Positions 34,562 through 43,683 of a DNA stretch of 64,000 nt are shown one piece after another. Every line of letters starts with the position of its first letter. Within the stretch, counting starts at the first letter, position 1. The position numbers and the translations under genes are program-made. The notes beneath the pieces are model-generated. The model was not told where the DNA came from, did not search any database, and saw nothing but the letters and a program-made list of their open reading frames with translations. Source of the DNA: Desulfuromusa sp. Lineage in GTDB: Bacteria; Desulfobacterota; Desulfuromonadia; Desulfuromonadales; Geopsychrobacteraceae. The stretch is taken from the NCBI GenBank assembly GCA_016744595.1, contig JADGEB010000011.1, positions 22,037 through 86,036 of the forward strand. Direction: 5' to 3'.

Positions 34562-35341
34562 TTATAAACTGACCGGTTCTGAGTGACAAAGAGCACAATC
34601 GTTGACTTGGAATGCAACTGTTCCGTGGCATCGACCACAGAGGTTCCCATCAATAATTTGTTGCATGCTGATATCTGTAGCACCGTTTTCCAGTTTAAAA
34701 GGTTCTGGATGGCACATGCCACAGCCATTCCAGGCAACATGCTTGCTATGTGAGAAGATAATCCCAGGCAAGCCGGACAGTTTAGGCTCTAACGGTTCGT
34801 TGCGTTGATTGGTGACAAAGTTTTTTTGTGCTAGGGAAATTCCAGGGAGCTTGTCTTTCGGCTTGATCAAGCCTTCCTGTTCTGCCTGCATCCAATCAAT
34901 TTTATTGCCATACATCGCGCGTGGCATAGTTTTTTGGAATGTGTAGAATGCTTTTTTGTCTTTTTTCAGCGTCTGCTTTAGTTGTGCGGTGTCTTTGGCA
35001 TGGCAACTTGTGCAGAGTTTAATCGAAAACGCTCCTTTCCCGTTATGGCAGGTTCCACAGTAGCGCCCAGACTGATTATCGTCTTCTGTGATTTCGCTTT
35101 CACCCGCAACCTGAGCAAATTCAAGATCAACATGGCATAACCGGCAGGTATATTTACCGCGGTGCGTCCAATGCCGGAAAACAACAGTTCCACTCCCATT
35201 TTCGGATGCGTTGTTTTGCATTATGATGTTTCCGTATTGGTAGCTCTTCTTCACCATAGCAGAGCTATATTGCGTTGACGCTCCAATGAAAAAAGAAATT
35301 AGCAAGCTAATCATCAGAAGAGAGATCTTTGTTATTCTCAT
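34562..35341 (-). CDS. Six-haem c7-type cytochrome, secreted
   Basis: 259 residues from the ATG at 35341, which has AAGGA about eight bases upstream; another ATG at 35350 is too close to that site. Signal peptide with cleavage near SSA. Six CxxCH motifs: CRLCH, CGTCH, CTSCH, CGMCH, CGRCH, CALCH, again two triheme modules. It is a paralogue of the following cytochrome (same order: FRHWTHRGKYTC, YCGTCHNGKGAF, FSHSKHVAW). The two genes form a pair separated by one base, probably translationally coupled. Confidence 0.86.
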   Translation of the reverse strand: MRITKISLLMISLLISFFIGASTQYSSAMVKKSYQYGNIIMQNNASENGSGTVVFRHWTHRGKYTCRLCHVDLEFAQVAGESEITEDDNQSGRYCGTCHNGKGAFSIKLCTSCHAKDTAQLKQTLKKDKKAFYTFQKTMPRAMYGNKIDWMQAEQEGLIKPKDKLPGISLAQKNFVTNQRNEPLEPKLSGLPGIIFSHSKHVAWNGCGMCHPEPFKLENGATDISMQQIIDGNLCGRCHGTVAFQVNDCALCHSEPVSL

Positions 35342-35845
35342 TTGTGGCATCCTTTCAAGATAAAAAGCTTGTTGGCTTTTACGGAAACAGTTACGTCGAA
35401 AAATATTGCATATAAAAACTGTAAATGGATCATTAAAGGTTTTTCCGCCATTTGATATTGATGATTGTCTAGATTGAACTTGTAAGTCTTTTTTGCTCCA
35501 ATTTTTTTTGATTTTTTACAATCCAAGAATAGCAGCTTGAAGCAGGAGTGCAATAAGGTTTTTATCTTATCGGGTAATTTATATTATGGGAATATGTAGA
35601 TATTGTCTCAACCTGGGAGGCTCTAATCGTTTCGCTTCTCGTTGCTGATTGTATTCTGGTCGACTTTGTTGACATGAAGAATCAACTAGAATGGAAGTGT
35701 CAGCAACATTGGTATTTCTATCAAGAGGTAATTTTCTCTTTGGTTCAAGAAGCTTTGGGTGATTTGAGACTGGCAGGATTCGGAATTAAATTTTGATTCC
35801 TGATTGATAGAGACCAGGCTGTTGTTAATGGATTCTGGTGCACAC
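35342..35845. other. Gap of 504 bases, no clear gene
   Basis: It should hold the promoter of the cytochrome pair, but no -24/-12 element was found. On the plus strand 35578-35796 is open between stops and reads like protein (EYVDIVSTWEALIV... QQHWYFYQEVIFSLVQEAL) but has no upstream start; it may be a decayed gene end. Confidence 0.35.
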
Positions 35846-36217
35846 CTATGTTCTAGATGAAATTTGAGTCGGTGAACAATTGTCTGTAACCACCTGTTCT
35901 GTCGTGACGAGATAGTCTTCTCCCCACTGGTACATCAACTGTAGAATTGGGACGACACTTTTTCCCAAGGGGGTCAAAGAATATTCAACGCGAGGTGGAA
36001 CTTCAGCATAAACTTTGCGATTAATCAGCCCATCACGTTCTAGCTCTCGTAATTGTTGAGTGAGCATTTTCTGAGTTACTTTGGCCAGACGGCGTTGCAG
36101 TTGACTGAAGCGCAAGGTCTTAAAGCTCAGTTGCCAAAGGATCAACGATTTCCATTTGCCACCGATGATGCTCAATGTCACTGAAACAGTGCAGCGGTAA
36201 TTCTCAATTTCACTCAT
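35846..36217 (-). CDS. HxlR-family transcriptional regulator
   Basis: 123 residues with the MarR-like winged helix of HxlR: CTVSVTLSIIGGKWKSLILWQL, then LRFSQLQRRLAKVTQKMLTQQLRELERDGLINRKVYAEVPPRVEYSLTPLG. Only one Cys (position 9), as in redox- or aldehyde-sensing members. It is divergent from the oxidoreductase at 36355, and palindromes lie between them. Confidence 0.9.
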   Translation of the reverse strand: MSEIENYRCTVSVTLSIIGGKWKSLILWQLSFKTLRFSQLQRRLAKVTQKMLTQQLRELERDGLINRKVYAEVPPRVEYSLTPLGKSVVPILQLMYQWGEDYLVTTEQVVTDNCSPTQISSRT

Positions 36218-36238
36218 TAAATGCTTTCCTTATCTATT

Positions 36239-36278
36239 AGTATCTTTTTTGATACTACAGTACAAAAAAGTAGGTACT
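36239..36278. promoter_or_regulatory. Candidate HxlR operators
   Basis: AGTATCTTTTTTGATACT (36239-36256) is a perfect 6-6-6 palindrome; AGTACAAAAAAGTAGGTACT (36259-36278) is a second, imperfect copy with the same architecture (GTAC ... GTAC around an A or T run). Such GTAN-spacer-NTAC sites bind HxlR proteins. They lie in the divergent gap. Confidence 0.7.
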
Positions 36279-36354
36279 TGTTTTTAAGAACTATACTAGA
36301 TAGTTTTATTGCCATATATGATGAAAGTCAATCTTTCCCTTAAAGGAGACCTAT

Positions 36355-37356
36355 ATGTCGACAAAATTCAAAGCTCTACTGGTGGAACAGCCAGAAAAAA
36401 AGGTTTTTACCCGTTCGGTAGTCACCCGTTCTCTCGATGACCTGCCAGAGGGAGAACTGGTCGTTAAGGTTCATTACTCTTCTCTTAACTTTAAAGATGC
36501 CCTCTCTTCAGTTGGAAATCCAGGTGTGACGAGGAACTTTCCCCACACTCCGGGAATCGACTCTGCTGGCGAAGTCGTTTCTTGTACTGATGGGACGTTT
36601 CAGCCTGGTGATAAAGTAATTGTCACCAGTTACGATTTGGGTATGGAGACCGATGGCGGGTTCGGTCAGATGATCCGGGTGCCAAGCAAGTGGGCACTAA
36701 AGTTGCCAGAAGGGTTAAGTCTAAAAGAGAGCATGATGCTCGGAACAGCTGGTTTGACAGCGGCCTTGTCGGTGCGGGAACTGGTGGGAAACGGCATCAC
36801 CCCTGAAAAAGGATCAGTGTTGGTCACTGGTGCGACTGGCGGGGTCGGAAGCCTTGCTGTTGCCATGCTGGCAAAGGTCGGCTTTAAGGTGACTGCAGTG
36901 ACAGGAAAGCTGCAAGAAACAGCTTACCTTGAGAGCCTGGGTGCCGAGCGCGTGATTGACCGTGAAACGTTGTTGAAAGGAAATGAAAGACCCATGTTGA
37001 AACCCACCTGGGCTGGGGTGGTCGACTGTGTTGGTGGCGATATGCTAGCCGCGGCGATCAAGTCGGCACAATACGATGGTGTTGTCACCTGTTGTGGACT
37101 GGTAGGATCAATCGATCTGTCTGTGAGTGTTTTCCCGTTTATTCTACGTGGAGTGCGGTTAGTGGGTATTGATTCCGCCGAATGTCCAATGGATCGCAGA
37201 ATACAGGTTTGGCAGCGGTTGGCTGCTGAGTGGAAGCTGGATAATTTAGCTGCAATGGTAGATGAAATCACTCTTGATGGATTGGAAGATAAAGTTCAGT
37301 CCATGCTCAAAGGTGGTTTGAAGCGACGCGGATTGATTAATTTGCTGGATAGTTAA
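36355..37356 (+). CDS. YhdH/AcuI-family zinc-independent medium-chain oxidoreductase
   Basis: 333 residues: ALLVEQPEKKVFTRSVV and HYSSLNFKDALSSVGNPGVTRNFPHTPGIDSAG are typical of the YhdH/YhfP branch (acrylyl-CoA reductase-like). The NADPH fold has VTGATGGVGSLAV. The zinc ligands of alcohol dehydrogenases are absent. It should reduce acrylyl-CoA or small enones with NADPH. AAGGAGA is 8 bases before the ATG. The divergent HxlR protein is its probable regulator. Confidence 0.88.
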   Translation: MSTKFKALLVEQPEKKVFTRSVVTRSLDDLPEGELVVKVHYSSLNFKDALSSVGNPGVTRNFPHTPGIDSAGEVVSCTDGTFQPGDKVIVTSYDLGMETDGGFGQMIRVPSKWALKLPEGLSLKESMMLGTAGLTAALSVRELVGNGITPEKGSVLVTGATGGVGSLAVAMLAKVGFKVTAVTGKLQETAYLESLGAERVIDRETLLKGNERPMLKPTWAGVVDCVGGDMLAAAIKSAQYDGVVTCCGLVGSIDLSVSVFPFILRGVRLVGIDSAECPMDRRIQVWQRLAAEWKLDNLAAMVDEITLDGLEDKVQSMLKGGLKRRGLINLLDS

Positions 37357-37381
37357 TCTCTGCATCGATTCAGTTCCGACT

Positions 37382-37422
37382 CCCGTGTGATACCTCCTGT
37401 AGTTTTGGTCGTGTCACACGGG
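37382..37422. repeat. 9-bp inverted repeat after the AcuI-like gene
   Basis: CCCGTGTGA and TCACACGGG, with a 23-base loop. It could act as a terminator, but no T-run follows. Confidence 0.4.
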
Positions 37423-37489
37423 GAAAAATCCAAACGTTGATATTCCACTTTCCCTATCTCTTCTCCCCCGCTTTTGTTACCATGCCTCG

Positions 37490-38236
37490 ATGATTTCACT
37501 GATTGATACTCATATCCATCTTGATGCTCCTGAGCTGAATGGTCAGGGATTGGATCTTCTTCCGGGAGCGCAGCAATGTGGGATTGATGGATTTATCGTG
37601 CCGGGGGTGCGAGTCAGCGGTTGGGCTGGAATGCTTGCTCTGGCTAAAAATACTGAAAATGTGTATCTTGCGCCGGGATTGCATCCGGCCTATGCCGACC
37701 AGTGGACGCCGGAGGCAGAAAGTCACCTGCGAGAATTGGCAGTGCAGCCGAAAGTTGTAGCAGTGGGTGAAGTTGGTTTGGATAGTACGGTTGAGCCCAC
37801 ATTAGAGAAGCAGGAAATTGTTTTTCGTGCACAGTTGCAGATTGCTCTCGATACCGGACTGCCGGTGTTGCTGCATAGTCAAAAGACGACCGGGCGAGTG
37901 CTCGATATCTTGCGGGAGCTGGCAATTGGTAAACGAATCGGTGGAATCTGGCATGGTTTTTCTGCCAACATTCAGGTAGCACAGGAGCTTGTCGGTCTGG
38001 GGTTCAAGATTGGTGTTGGCCCGATTCTGTTGCGCAAAAATGCTCGTAAGCTGCCTGATGCTGTGAAGTCATTACCCTTGTCAGCACTTGTTTTGGAAAC
38101 CGACTTGCCCGATATGGCAGAGAAACCGGAAACTTTGGTGCAGGTAGCCGAAAAAATTACTGAATTGCGGGGACTCTCGTTGGATGAGGTTGCCCGGGCA
38201 ACGATAGAGAATGCCCGGCAGGTGCTTGGTTTTTAG
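37490..38236 (+). CDS. TatD-family metal-dependent hydrolase
   Basis: 248 residues: DTHIHLDAPEL (metal-binding HxH), AVGEVGLDSTVE (Glu and Asp), LLHSQKTTG and WHGFSANIQVA carry metal and substrate residues, and ETDLPDMA near the end is the TatD signature. Normal TatD length is about 260. These are DNases or tRNA/peptide processing hydrolases. The start codon is ATG at 37490. It is followed by tcdA. Confidence 0.88.
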   Translation: MISLIDTHIHLDAPELNGQGLDLLPGAQQCGIDGFIVPGVRVSGWAGMLALAKNTENVYLAPGLHPAYADQWTPEAESHLRELAVQPKVVAVGEVGLDSTVEPTLEKQEIVFRAQLQIALDTGLPVLLHSQKTTGRVLDILRELAIGKRIGGIWHGFSANIQVAQELVGLGFKIGVGPILLRKNARKLPDAVKSLPLSALVLETDLPDMAEKPETLVQVAEKITELRGLSLDEVARATIENARQVLGF

Positions 38237-38321
38237 GTAGTGTCTGTTTCTAAACCGTATTTCGGGGACACGTAACGAGTACATGTCTCTAGAGTACTCA
38301 CTTTTGTGTTGAACGAGTATT

Positions 38322-39038
38322 ATGGAAAATGATCGTTTCAATCGTATTCAGCTGTTGACTGGTTTCGCTGGTTTGGAACGTTTGCAGAATTCCTCTGTTG
38401 CCATTTTCGGTATTGGTGGAGTTGGTGGCTATGCTGTTGAAGCTCTGGTGCGTGGCGGGATTGGTAAGCTGACTTTGGTTGATTTTGATACAGTCTGTGT
38501 CACCAATATTAATCGGCAGATTCATGCTCTGGAAGAAACAGTTGGTCAAGCAAAAGTTATGGTGATGGCTGAGCGCTGTCGGGCGATCAATCCACAAGTC
38601 GAAGTTGTTGTGCAGAACCAGGCTTACCGAGCCGAGACCTGTGAGGAGCTGCTTATGCACGGATTTGATTACGTGTTTGACTGTATCGATAACATTACTG
38701 ACAAGTTACATTTGCTCCAGAGTTGTCATGAGCGTAGTTTGCCGATTATCTCTTCTATGGGGGCGGCGAATAAGCTTGATCCGACTAAAATAGAGGTTGC
38801 CGATATCTCTGCGACAAAAAAGTGTCGGCTGGCGCGAACAATTCGTAAAGAATTACGTAGACAAGGTATTGATCGGGGCATCAAAGTGGTGTATTCCACC
38901 GAAGAGTTTCGTCCTTTAACTGGAGCCGATGCCGATGAACGTAAACCGGTTCTTGGCAGTTCCTCTTATCTTCCCCCGCTATTTGGTTTAACTATGGCAG
39001 GGACGGTTATTCAAACATTAATTGGAGACATTGATTGA
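38322..39038 (+). CDS. tcdA: tRNA threonylcarbamoyladenosine dehydratase (CsdL/TcdA)
   Basis: 238 residues, ThiF/E1 fold: VAIFGIGGVGGYAVEALVRGGIGKLTLVDFDTVCVTNINRQ is the ATP-binding motif with conserved Arg and Asn. FDCIDNITDKL, SSMGAANKLDP and the following DISATKKCRLARTIRKELR match TcdA. It converts t6A37 to cyclic ct6A in tRNA. Its last bases overlap the next gene by 4. Confidence 0.9.
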   Translation: MENDRFNRIQLLTGFAGLERLQNSSVAIFGIGGVGGYAVEALVRGGIGKLTLVDFDTVCVTNINRQIHALEETVGQAKVMVMAERCRAINPQVEVVVQNQAYRAETCEELLMHGFDYVFDCIDNITDKLHLLQSCHERSLPIISSMGAANKLDPTKIEVADISATKKCRLARTIRKELRRQGIDRGIKVVYSTEEFRPLTGADADERKPVLGSSSYLPPLFGLTMAGTVIQTLIGDID

Positions 39039-39793
39039 TGGATGCATATTTCTGGCAGCTACCGTTACTATTTGTTGTTGGCGTGGTGGCTGGTATTCTC
39101 AATACATTGGCAGGTGGTGGCTCTCTGCTTACCTTGCCGCTGCTGATTTTTATGGGTTTGTCGGGATCAGTTGCTAACGGCACCAATCGGATTGCAATTT
39201 TCTGCCAGAATATTTTTGCCATTCGCGGATTCAGTAAGCGTGGGATGCTGCCGTTACAGCTTGCGCTGCTTTGCACCCCTTCTGCACTGATGGGTAGCTG
39301 GGTTGGAGCCAATCTAGCAATCAATCTTGATGATCAGGTATTCAAACGAGTACTGGCGATAATTATGGTCGGGGTGTTGATATTTACTGCTGTTGATCCG
39401 ATGAAGCGATTTCGGCAAGAAGATGTACAGTTTGGTTTGTGGCGAAAAACTTTGATTGTGATCTCTTTTTTCGGTGTTGGTGTCTATGGTGGCTTTGTGC
39501 AGGCAGGTGTCGGGTTTATAGTGATTACGGCACTGTTGATTCATGGGCTTGATCTGGTACGAATCAATGCTATTAAGGTATTTGTTATCTTTGCCTATAC
39601 ATTTATTGCTCTTGGGGTTTTTATTTACCACGGACAGGTTAACTATTATCTTGGTTTTGCTCTTGCTGCTGGAAATTCGGTCGGTGGAATGATCGGGCCG
39701 AAACTAGCAGTTGATAAGGGCCACGATTGGATCAAAAAAGTTGTCAGCATCACCGTACTGGTCTTTGCATTGAAGTTATTCTTCTTCCCATAG
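39035..39793 (+). CDS. TauE/SafE (TSUP) transporter
   Basis: 252 residues with about eight helices in two similar halves. GVVAGILNTLAGGGSLLTLPLLIFMGLSGSVANGTNRIAI is the conserved first half, and GAGFIVITALLIHGLDLVRINAIKVFVIF the second. These proteins move sulfite, sulfoacetate or related anions. The start codon overlaps tcdA by four bases (ATGA), so they are one transcript. Confidence 0.85.
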   Translation: MMDAYFWQLPLLFVVGVVAGILNTLAGGGSLLTLPLLIFMGLSGSVANGTNRIAIFCQNIFAIRGFSKRGMLPLQLALLCTPSALMGSWVGANLAINLDDQVFKRVLAIIMVGVLIFTAVDPMKRFRQEDVQFGLWRKTLIVISFFGVGVYGGFVQAGVGFIVITALLIHGLDLVRINAIKVFVIFAYTFIALGVFIYHGQVNYYLGFALAAGNSVGGMIGPKLAVDKGHDWIKKVVSITVLVFALKLFFFP

Positions 39794-39821
39794 CAGCCTT
39801 GCTTGTTACGTTTCCCGATTG

Positions 39822-39851
39822 TTGACTGTGGAACTAGCAAAGCGGTATAAT
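39822..39851 (+). promoter_or_regulatory. Sigma-70-type promoter of def-fmt
   Basis: TTGACT at 39822 and TATAAT at 39846, with an 18-base spacer; transcript start near 39858, and the def ATG at 39923. This is the best -35/-10 pair in the window. Confidence 0.75.
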
Positions 39852-39922
39852 GGGGATTGATCCTTCAGGAAAAACTATATTTTTAACGTACTTGCAGTCA
39901 TATTGACCGCTGGAGAAAGAAC

Positions 39923-40450
39923 ATGGCTTTACGAGAAATTTTGCATTATCCGGAACCTCTGTTGAAACAAAAATCGGTACCAGTGACCGAATTTAATGAT
40001 GAATTAAAACAATTGGCCGATGATATGGTGGAGACAATGTATGCTGCTCCAGGGGTTGGTCTGGCAGCACCGCAGGTTGGTGTTTTGCAGAGGCTAATTA
40101 TCCTCGATTGCTCGGCAAGTGATGAGCCGGACGATCTTTTGATTGCTGTGAATCCCGAAATCATTGCTGGAGAAGGAGATTCTCTGGAAGAAGAAGGTTG
40201 CCTCTCAGTCCCTGGTTATTGGGCCAGTGTAAAACGCCATGAAACGGCAACTCTGCGCTATCAGGATACTGATGGCAATTTTCACGAGCGGGAAGCCGGA
40301 GGGTTGCTGGCGATTGGAATGCAGCATGAGATTGATCATCTTGAGGGGGTGTTGTTTGTCGATCGCCTTTCTCCCTTAAAGCGTTCAATTTTCAGAAAGA
40401 AATATATGAAGATGTTGAAGGAAAAGGAAGCTGAAAATGCTGAAGCCTGA
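39923..40450 (+). CDS. def: Peptide deformylase
   Basis: 175 residues with the three deformylase motifs: GVGLAAPQVG, EEGCLSVPGYWA (Cys metal ligand) and QHEIDHLEGVLFVD (HExxH metal ligands). It removes the formyl group from nascent proteins. The last bases overlap fmt by 14, a usual def-fmt coupling. The C-terminus is Lys and Glu rich. Confidence 0.97.
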   Translation: MALREILHYPEPLLKQKSVPVTEFNDELKQLADDMVETMYAAPGVGLAAPQVGVLQRLIILDCSASDEPDDLLIAVNPEIIAGEGDSLEEEGCLSVPGYWASVKRHETATLRYQDTDGNFHEREAGGLLAIGMQHEIDHLEGVLFVDRLSPLKRSIFRKKYMKMLKEKEAENAEA

Positions 40451-41387
40451 GAATCTTCGTACGGTTTTTATGGGAACTCCAGAGTTTGCCTTGGGGGCTC
40501 TGGATGGGTTGCTTGCAGCTGGGGTTAATCTGGTCGGGGTTTATACTCAGCCGGATCGCCCAAAAGGGCGAGGTAAAAAACTTGCTGCATCTCCAGTTAA
40601 ACAGCGGGCGCTTGAACATCAGGTTTCCGTTTTTCAACCACAGAAATTACGCGACCCATTGGCGGTGGCGGAACTGGAAGAATTACGGCCAGATCTGATT
40701 ATCGTCGTTGCTTATGGGCAGATTCTACCCAAAGCGGTACTTGATATTCCGCAATATCACTGTATCAATGTCCATGCTTCTCTGCTGCCCAAATATCGTG
40801 GTGCCGCACCGATCAATAAGGCAATCATTGATGGTGAAACGGAAACCGGAGTGACAACCATGTTGATGGATGTCGGTCTTGATACTGGGGACATGCTGGT
40901 TAAGCGCAGTCTGGAAATTGGGGTGAGTGAAACAGCTGGGCAACTGCATGATCGTCTGGCTCAGTTGGGCCGGGAAGCGTTAGAGGAAACTCTCCAGCAG
41001 CTTTGTTCCGGAAATCTTGTTGCAGAAAAGCAAGACGACGAGCTGAGTTGTTACGCACCAATGATGAAAAAAGAAGATGGCTTAATCAACTGGCAAAAGT
41101 CAGCAGTTGAAATACATAATCAGGTGCGAGGCCTTGATCCATGGCCTGGAGCTTACACCTACCTTGATGAAGAGGCGCTTAAAATTGCCGAGACAACCGT
41201 TGCAGTAGATCTTTCTGGCGAGCCAGGAACAATACTCTCTGCTGATAAGGCGGGGGTGGTGGTTGCTTGTGGTGAAGGATCTCTGATCATAGATGGGTTG
41301 CAACTGCCAGGTAAAAAGCGACTTTCAGCAATGAATTTTCTCAGTGGCAAGCCATTATTTGCAGGAACCCAACTACAACAATCATAA
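40437..41387 (+). CDS. fmt: Methionyl-tRNA formyltransferase
   Basis: 316 residues: TVFMGTPEFALGALDGLL at the N-terminus, the formyl-THF site INVHASLLPKYRGAAPINKAIIDGE with the HxSLLP-RGxxP loop, TTMLMDVGLDTGDML, and a C-terminal RNA-binding domain (DPWPGAYTYLDEEALKI). It formylates initiator Met-tRNA. The start lies inside def. Confidence 0.95.
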   Translation: MLKPENLRTVFMGTPEFALGALDGLLAAGVNLVGVYTQPDRPKGRGKKLAASPVKQRALEHQVSVFQPQKLRDPLAVAELEELRPDLIIVVAYGQILPKAVLDIPQYHCINVHASLLPKYRGAAPINKAIIDGETETGVTTMLMDVGLDTGDMLVKRSLEIGVSETAGQLHDRLAQLGREALEETLQQLCSGNLVAEKQDDELSCYAPMMKKEDGLINWQKSAVEIHNQVRGLDPWPGAYTYLDEEALKIAETTVAVDLSGEPGTILSADKAGVVVACGEGSLIIDGLQLPGKKRLSAMNFLSGKPLFAGTQLQQS

Positions 41388-41432
41388 ATAGAAAACACTG
41401 AATTCTAATAGAAAAGGAAGAATGGACAGAAG

Positions 41433-42260
41433 ATGAATACAGCACGTACCGTAATGTTGATGACTTTGCTGACCTTGGTTCTGGTTGGTGCCGGAGGAGC
41501 TCTTGGCGGTCAGAGTGGAGCATTCTTTGCTTTGGTTATGGCCGGAGCGATGAATCTTGGTAGTTACTGGTTTTCCGATAAGGTTGTTGTTAAAATGTAT
41601 CGCGGGCAGGAAACTCAGAGCGGCGAACTCTATGATGTTGTTAGCGAACTCTGCCAGCAGAATAATCTGATTATGCCAAAGGTCTACCTTCTACCTCAGG
41701 AGACACCCAACGCTTTTGCTACAGGACGTAACCCAAGCCATGCCGTGGTGGCCGCGACACAGGGGATCACCCGGATTCTCAGCCGTGAAGAGCTGAAGGG
41801 GGTTATGGCTCATGAGATGGCTCATGTGCAGAATCGTGATATTTTGATTGGTTCAATTGCCGCTACTTTTGCTGGAGCGATCAGTTTCTTGGCTCATATG
41901 GCGCAGTGGGCGATGATTTTTGGTGGCCGTGATGATGAAGACAACAATCCCATCGCCATGATCGCAATGATGATTTTGGCGCCGATTGCAGCAATGTTGG
42001 TACAAATGGCTATTTCCCGCTCCCGTGAATATGGTGCTGATCAAAAAGGAGCGCAGCTTTGTGGAAACCCGCACTCTCTTGCTAGTGCATTACGTAAGCT
42101 GGAATCGGCTAATCAGCGTATGCCGATGCAGAAAGTCAATGAAGCGACCGCGCATATGTTTATCGTCAATCCCCTCAGTGGGAAGAAACTAGCTAAGCTG
42201 TTCTCTACCCATCCGCCGATGGAAGAACGAATCAGGCGCCTTGAAGGGATGCAGATTTAA
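41433..42260 (+). CDS. htpX: Zinc metalloprotease HtpX
   Basis: 275 residues: two N-terminal helices, [12 protein letters not shown] (HExxH zinc site), a middle pair of hydrophobic helices and [15 protein letters not shown], which contains the third zinc ligand. HtpX degrades misfolded membrane proteins at the cytoplasmic face. It ends directly at the TTG start of rsmB. Confidence 0.94.
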   Translation: MNTARTVMLMTLLTLVLVGAGGALGGQSGAFFALVMAGAMNLGSYWFSDKVVVKMYRGQETQSGELYDVVSELCQQNNLIMPKVYLLPQETPNAFATGRNPSHAVVAATQGITRILSREELKGVMAHEMAHVQNRDILIGSIAATFAGAISFLAHMAQWAMIFGGRDDEDNNPIAMIAMMILAPIAAMLVQMAISRSREYGADQKGAQLCGNPHSLASALRKLESANQRMPMQKVNEATAHMFIVNPLSGKKLAKLFSTHPPMEERIRRLEGMQI

Positions 42261-43619
42261 TTGTCCTCTCGACCGACAGACAGTCCGCGGCGAACGGCGT
42301 ACGAAATTCTGCAACGGGTCGATGCTGGTGCATTTGCCGATGTGGTACTTGATACGGTGCTGGATCGTTCCAAGCTGGATTTGCGTGATCGCCGTTTGGT
42401 GACGGAACTGGTTTACGGGATTCTGCGATTGCTGGGCAGGATTGATTTTGTTTTAGCCCAGTTTTGTAATCGACCTTTACATCGTCTGCAGCCAGAAGTT
42501 CTCTGGTTGTTGCGCCTCGGTGCCTATCAACTACTTGAGCTGGATCGAATTCCTGCTCATGCGGCGGTTAATTCAACGGTAGAGTTGGCTCGTGAACTGC
42601 AGTTTGATGAATCGGCAGGATTGGTGAATGGGGTGTTGCGTTCTCTTGATCGCGGACAAGCTGATATTCCCTGGCCTCCTGCAGAAAAAATTAAACCTTA
42701 TTTGCAGCATGTCTGCAGCCAACCGGTTTGGTTGACCAAAGAGATTATGCGGCAACTGCCCAATGTTGAGGCGCGGGCTCTGGGTGAAAGTCTCGCAACA
42801 CCTCCTCCTTTGACCGTACGAGTCAACAGCTTAAAAACTAATTGTGAAGATTTCCTGACGGCATTGGCAGCAGCTGAACATCAAGCTCATCCCTGTTCAT
42901 TTGCCTCAGAAGCAATCACTGTAGATTGGCGGAGTGAGAATCCATTACCGGGAGATGCCGAAGGTTGGTATCAGGTGCAGGATGAAGCGAGTATTCTGAT
43001 GGCTCATTTGTTGGATGCTCACCCTGGTCAGCGGATTCTAGATGCTTGTGCTGCCCCAGGTGGGAAAACAACCCATTTGGCAGCACTGACTGGTAATCAG
43101 GCGGATATCATTGCCTTGGACAAATATCCTCGACGAGTAGAATTAATTGAGCAAGGTGCACAGCGGCTAGGGTGTTCTTCTATTCGTTCTCGGCAGTGGG
43201 ATCTGACAGAACCTCCAGATTTTCTTGATGTACAGAGCTTTGATCGGGTGTTGCTCGATGCTCCTTGCAGTGGTCTCGGGGTGCTGCGACGTAATCCGGA
43301 AGGACGCTGGAATAAGTCCCCCGTCAATCTTAAGGAGCTGGCAGTCCTGCAACGGCAAATTCTTGAGAGTGTCGCACCGTTGGTTAGTCCAGGCGGTAAA
43401 TTGCTCTATTCTGTTTGTACTTTCAGTCATATTGAAACCGATGCAATCATTGACAGTTTCCTTGAGGATCACCCCGAGTTTGAATTGGAAAATCTGGGTG
43501 AATCAGTCCCCTCGGATTGGGCTGATCTGTTTACCAATAAAGGAACTTTGCGCAGCTATCCACATCGCCATGGCGGCATGGATGCATTTTTTGCTGCACG
43601 GCTGCAAAAGCGTAATTAA
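42261..43619 (+). CDS. rsmB: 16S rRNA (cytosine-967-C5)-methyltransferase
   Basis: 452 residues: an N-terminal NusB-like RNA-binding domain (residues 1-150) and a SAM-methyltransferase with DACAAPGGKTTHLAALT, DAPCSGLGVLRRNPEGRW (catalytic Cys in the PC motif) and LLYSVCTFSHIETD. The TTG start abuts the htpX stop (TAA then TTG). It modifies C967 in 16S rRNA. Confidence 0.93.
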   Translation: MSSRPTDSPRRTAYEILQRVDAGAFADVVLDTVLDRSKLDLRDRRLVTELVYGILRLLGRIDFVLAQFCNRPLHRLQPEVLWLLRLGAYQLLELDRIPAHAAVNSTVELARELQFDESAGLVNGVLRSLDRGQADIPWPPAEKIKPYLQHVCSQPVWLTKEIMRQLPNVEARALGESLATPPPLTVRVNSLKTNCEDFLTALAAAEHQAHPCSFASEAITVDWRSENPLPGDAEGWYQVQDEASILMAHLLDAHPGQRILDACAAPGGKTTHLAALTGNQADIIALDKYPRRVELIEQGAQRLGCSSIRSRQWDLTEPPDFLDVQSFDRVLLDAPCSGLGVLRRNPEGRWNKSPVNLKELAVLQRQILESVAPLVSPGGKLLYSVCTFSHIETDAIIDSFLEDHPEFELENLGESVPSDWADLFTNKGTLRSYPHRHGGMDAFFAARLQKRN

Positions 43620-43683
43620 AATTAACCGTAGAGACCTCTTTTGGTTGGGGGTTAGCTTCTCTTTTTTGTGAGATTATAATTAA

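Noticed and set aside
34561..34740. Longer start for the lipoprotein cytochrome
   Set aside because: The extension overlaps the previous cytochrome gene and hides the lipobox signal.
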